Assembly (NCBI GenBank): GCA_004802705.1
Contig: SGPL01000543.1
Location: forward strand, 1 to 21,989
From: Bondarzewia mesenterica
Lineage: Eukaryota; Basidiomycota; Agaricomycetes; Russulales; Bondarzewiaceae
Direction of reading: 5' to 3'
Length of the DNA: 21,989 nucleotides
Shown here: one piece after another, positions 19,255-21,989 of the stretch
Numbering within the stretch: the stretch's first letter is position 1
Layout: every line of letters starts with the position of its first letter
The notes under the pieces: model-generated
What the model was told of the DNA's origin: nothing
The model's input: only the letters and a program-made list of their open reading frames with translations
Database searches by the model: none
Translations under genes and position numbers: made by a program

Positions 19255-20244
19255 ATGACCGTGCACTGGCTCGCCCTCCTCCTCGCCCTACTCGCCCTCG
19301 CTGCCACGGTCGACGCCTCTGCGCTCACAACGGCCCTCGCAGCAAATGAGCGTCTCTGTTTTTACGCAGACGTAGACAAGGCCGGCGAAAAAATCGGCGT
19401 GCGTCTTTCTCTCGCTGTCTCAGACCATCTCGCACAGGCACTCACTCACTCACTCAACCCACCCAGTTCTACTTTGCCGTGCGCGCTCTCACCCCTTTGA
19501 TCTCACTGAACTCCGCCAAATCCTTTTACATCAGGTCCAATCCGGCGGCTCCTTCGACATCGACTTTGAGGTCAAAGACCCAAACGAGAAGGTGCTCCTC
19601 GACGGCGTGCGCGAGCGGCAGGGCGACTACGTCCTCACGGCCAACACCGCGGGGGAGTATGCCTTTTGCTTCGAAAACGACATGTCGACCCTCACCGAGA
19701 AACTCGTCGATTTTGACATCATGGTCGAGTCCGAGCCCCGTCGCGCCGCCTCCGCACAACCCGGCCAGATCTCGGAGCACACATCTAGCTTGGAAGAGAG
19801 CATATTCAGGCTCAACGGCATGCTCTTGAATGTCAAGCGCATGCAGAAGCAGTGAGTTTTTGTCTACATATCCAACCCCTGCGCCCTGCGGTGATGGATT
19901 GACGCCCGCCCGTACTCGTGTCTCTAGCTTCCACACCCGAGAGAACAGAGGTTTCTCCATCGTGAAATCCACACAAGGGTGCGTCTTTTTTTCTTTCCCT
20001 TCCCCAATCCATCTCCAGTCCCCTTCCTAGCTCAGCATGCTGATATCCGCGACGACAGCCGACTGTATTGGTACGCCATCCTGGAAACCCTCGCCGTCAT
20101 CGGCATGGCCATGTAAGCCCCTTCAACCACACCAGGACATTCTCTCTCTCTCGCAGACCCACTGACGCATCTTTGCGCAACAGCTTCCAAGTTTACGTCC
20201 TCCAGACATTCTTCACCAAGACCGGCCGACGGTACAAGGTCTAG
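19255..20244 (+). CDS. p24 (emp24/gp25L) family ER-Golgi cargo receptor
   Basis: Type I membrane protein of COPI/COPII vesicles that acts in early secretory cargo sorting. Six exons: 19255-19398, 19467-19478 (12 nt, coding FYFA), 19535-19851, 19928-19978, 20059-20112 and 20184-20244. All GT-AG and in phase, 212 aa, the usual p24 size. Order of parts: signal peptide (residues 1-21), GOLD domain with the two disulfide Cys (ANERLCFYADV and EYAFCFEND), SFDIDFEVKDPN and VLLDGVRERQGDY; then a coiled-coil stretch (SSLEESIFRLNGMLLNVKRM), the HTRENRGFSIVKSTQ membrane-proximal block, one TM helix (about 178-200) and the cytosolic tail FFTKTGRRYKV with its FF and basic coat-binding signals. Exon 5 is placed at GACAG because only that acceptor gives the family's RL-WYA-LET. 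Which p24 subfamily (EMP24, ERV25, ERP) is not settled. It is divergent from the Rua1-type gene. Confidence 0.94.
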
Positions 20245-21147
20245 CACTCTCCTCCTCGTACCCTTTTTTTTTTTTACATATGGCTTGCCTCATTTGCGGA
20301 ACGGGTATTGCACGCATTTCTCTCTTGCCGGGTTTCCTTCAGTCTTTTAGATCGTTTGTATTAATTCGTCACGAGTTGGAATGTGGGGTGATTTGCCGCG
20401 CTAGAGTGCGGGTCACTATCGATGAGCCAACGCCAGAAAGCGCTGAATGTGCATCCTCCCGTCGTCCACCCGTTCTCAAAAGGACCTCCTGTAACATGAT
20501 CCGCGGACGTGGCGGCATCACGACGACTACCGTTTCATCATGCATTGAGTACTGCATTATGTAGCGACAACGCCTCAACATGCCTGGACTCTACTGCGGT
20601 CACCGTGTACATCGACAGCCTGCGTCAATTTATTTACTTAATCCGCACTTTGGATCGAATGGCCCGTCTGGCTGCAGAGAGAAAAGAACTTCATGGGGGG
20701 AGGATGGAAAAACCGAACACAAAGAACACGAGTCCGTTCGATTTGAAAACGAGTTCTTCAGACTTCAAACCTCTCTGAAGACTTGAGTAACTTGCGTCTT
20801 GGGCCCGCCGTCGGGGGTGAGGGTACGTAAGTAAGTGTGCATGCATGGTACGGATACATCCAAATATCGGATCCAAAATCCGCCATCATCTCAACAGTCA
20901 ACGGTCCCGTCGCGTCCAACGTCTTTCATTAACAAATACCGAGACACGAGATACTGAGACCACACAACAACAAGAGTCGAGAAGAGACGGACATATAGAG
21001 GCAGGAGAGGAAATGGGAAATAGGGACGTGAGTGAGAGATCGGGGAGAGCATAACGCGGAAAAAGAAAAGAGACGCGGGGGGAGGGCGGTGGTAATGGTG
21101 CAAGCCAGATGGTCGGGAGGTCGGGAGATCGTCACGTCAGAGGGACT
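20245..21147. other. Convergent 3' region, p24 gene / BAR gene
   Basis: About 900 bp with a T run just after the p24 stop (about 20264-20274). Short overlapping open frames are present, none with family features, and a purine-rich tract lies at about 20930-21070. It must contain the 3' ends of both genes. No gene is supported. Confidence 0.45.
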
Positions 21148-21989
21148 TCAGTGGTCGCGAGACTTTCTGGGGGCATTGGATGTCAGCGTGTTTCTGGAGA
21201 ACGGCAGAGGCAACGTGGCCACAGGTGGGGAGACGAAAAGGGAGCGGAAAAGTTCAGTCCCGACGTACCTGTACTCGCCCTCGGCGGCGACGCTCAGCTC
21301 CTCGATCTCGCCCTGGGCGGTCGCGAGTGCCTCGGCGGCCGCGGCGTGGTAAGTCAGCTGTGAATCGGATCAATCGAGAGTCGATCAGCATGCACAATGA
21401 TATGCGAAGTGAAGACCGTTCGTGGAAAGGAGAGGAGAAGAGAAGAACTTGTGGAGATGGGGTGGAGACGGAGAGAGGGGGGCGTACTTGGGCCTTTGCG
21501 AGCTCGTTGAGGTCCTTGAGCGGTTCGGGGCTGTCGGAGGGAGAGAGGTTAGTGGGGGAGGGAGAGGGGCGGGAGAAGACGGACGTTGTCGAGCACGGCT
21601 TTCATGAGCGTGATGGCCACTTCGGTCTTCTGAACCAGGTCGTCTTCCGCGTTTTCGACTTCGAGCCGGGCGTGCTCCTGCCGGGAAGGGCTGACATTCT
21701 TCAGCCTACGCACACGGCGACAAGTCGCATCAACCAACGACCAAGTTGATCGAGTCCGTCGGTCAGTCAACGGCACGAGCGGGTGAGAGAGTGTACACAA
21801 CGCACGTCTGCTTGGCGGCATCGAGCTCAAGCCGGCTGATGCGGACCGCTTGGCGGGCCTTCATAGCGACGGCGATGGAGGTAGACAACGTCGTCTGCCA
21901 GGGTTGGAGAAAAGCGGACTGTATCGTCTGATCGTGGGCGATGCGGGCGACGGCGACCTTGTCCCACGCGCCAGCGTACTCGGTGAGCC
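21148..21989 (-). CDS. BAR-domain protein, 3' part (runs off the right edge)
   Basis: Curved helical BAR proteins bind and shape membranes in endocytosis and Golgi trafficking. Visible exons on the minus strand: beyond 21989-21806, 21705-21585, 21530-21488, 21357-21269 and 21166-21148. Segments in order: EYAGAWDKVAVARIAHDQTI, PWQTTLSTSIAVAMKARQAV, LELDAAKQT, RLEVENAEDDLVQKTEVAIT, LMKAVLDN, PEPLKDLNELAKAQ, GEIEELSVAAEGEY and a short tail RKSRDH-stop. This is the second and third BAR helices of a fungal BAR protein, most like the Gvp36 group in my memory; Rvs161/167-type is the alternative. Between exons 21705-21585 and 21530-21488 the phase is off by one base (an extra C either in AAC before the donor or in CCCC after the acceptor), probably a sequence error. 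The N-terminus is outside the window. Confidence 0.83.

Overview
The window looks like a chromosomal contig from a filamentous basidiomycete, most likely an Agaricomycete. Coding sequence is cut by many short introns (mostly 45-127 bp, GT-AG, CT-rich 3' ends) and by micro-exons of 6, 12 and 17 nt. Several gene families are typical of mushroom-forming fungi: a small secreted Cys-rich protein, an orphan multi-pass membrane protein, and a regulator with a Rua1-type C-terminal zinc domain. No tRNA, rRNA, CRISPR array or bacterial-type operon was seen.

Left arm (1-5000): repeat-rich and almost gene-free. It holds a 168-bp tandem duplication, the C-terminal remnant of a transposase-like multicopy gene on the minus strand, a 12-copy 56-bp minisatellite whose unit carries a near-perfect palindrome, and about 2 kb with no gene I can recognise.

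Centre (5000-9500): dense housekeeping genes. In order: a TATA-driven small secreted Cys-rich protein (+, 5 exons); SUS1 (-, 4 exons), the SAGA/TREX-2 transcription and mRNA-export factor; RSM10 (+, 4 exons), the mitochondrial small-subunit protein uS10m, sharing a 164-bp divergent promoter with SUS1; and mago nashi (+, 7 exons, one of 6 nt), an exon junction complex core subunit. RSM10 has a one-base excess in an A run that breaks its frame.

Middle (9500-15900): a decayed stretch. It includes a truncated, frameshifted MID1 (calcium-channel subunit) relic, then a well-preserved 8-exon seven-TM-like orphan membrane protein (-), then a long gene-poor interval.

Right arm (15900-21989): a 621-aa Rua1-domain transcription regulator (-, 8 exons) starts 55 bp from a divergent p24/emp24-family cargo receptor (+, 6 exons). 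The 3' half of a BAR-domain protein (-) runs off the right edge. Gene-poor purine-rich or low-complexity DNA lies between.

Single-base excesses in RSM10, the regulator (A run and an N) and the BAR gene all leave otherwise intact proteins, so they look like sequencing or assembly errors. The MID1 copy looks genuinely degraded. All exon structures are hand-derived from splice consensus, phase agreement and remembered family patterns; no database search was run.
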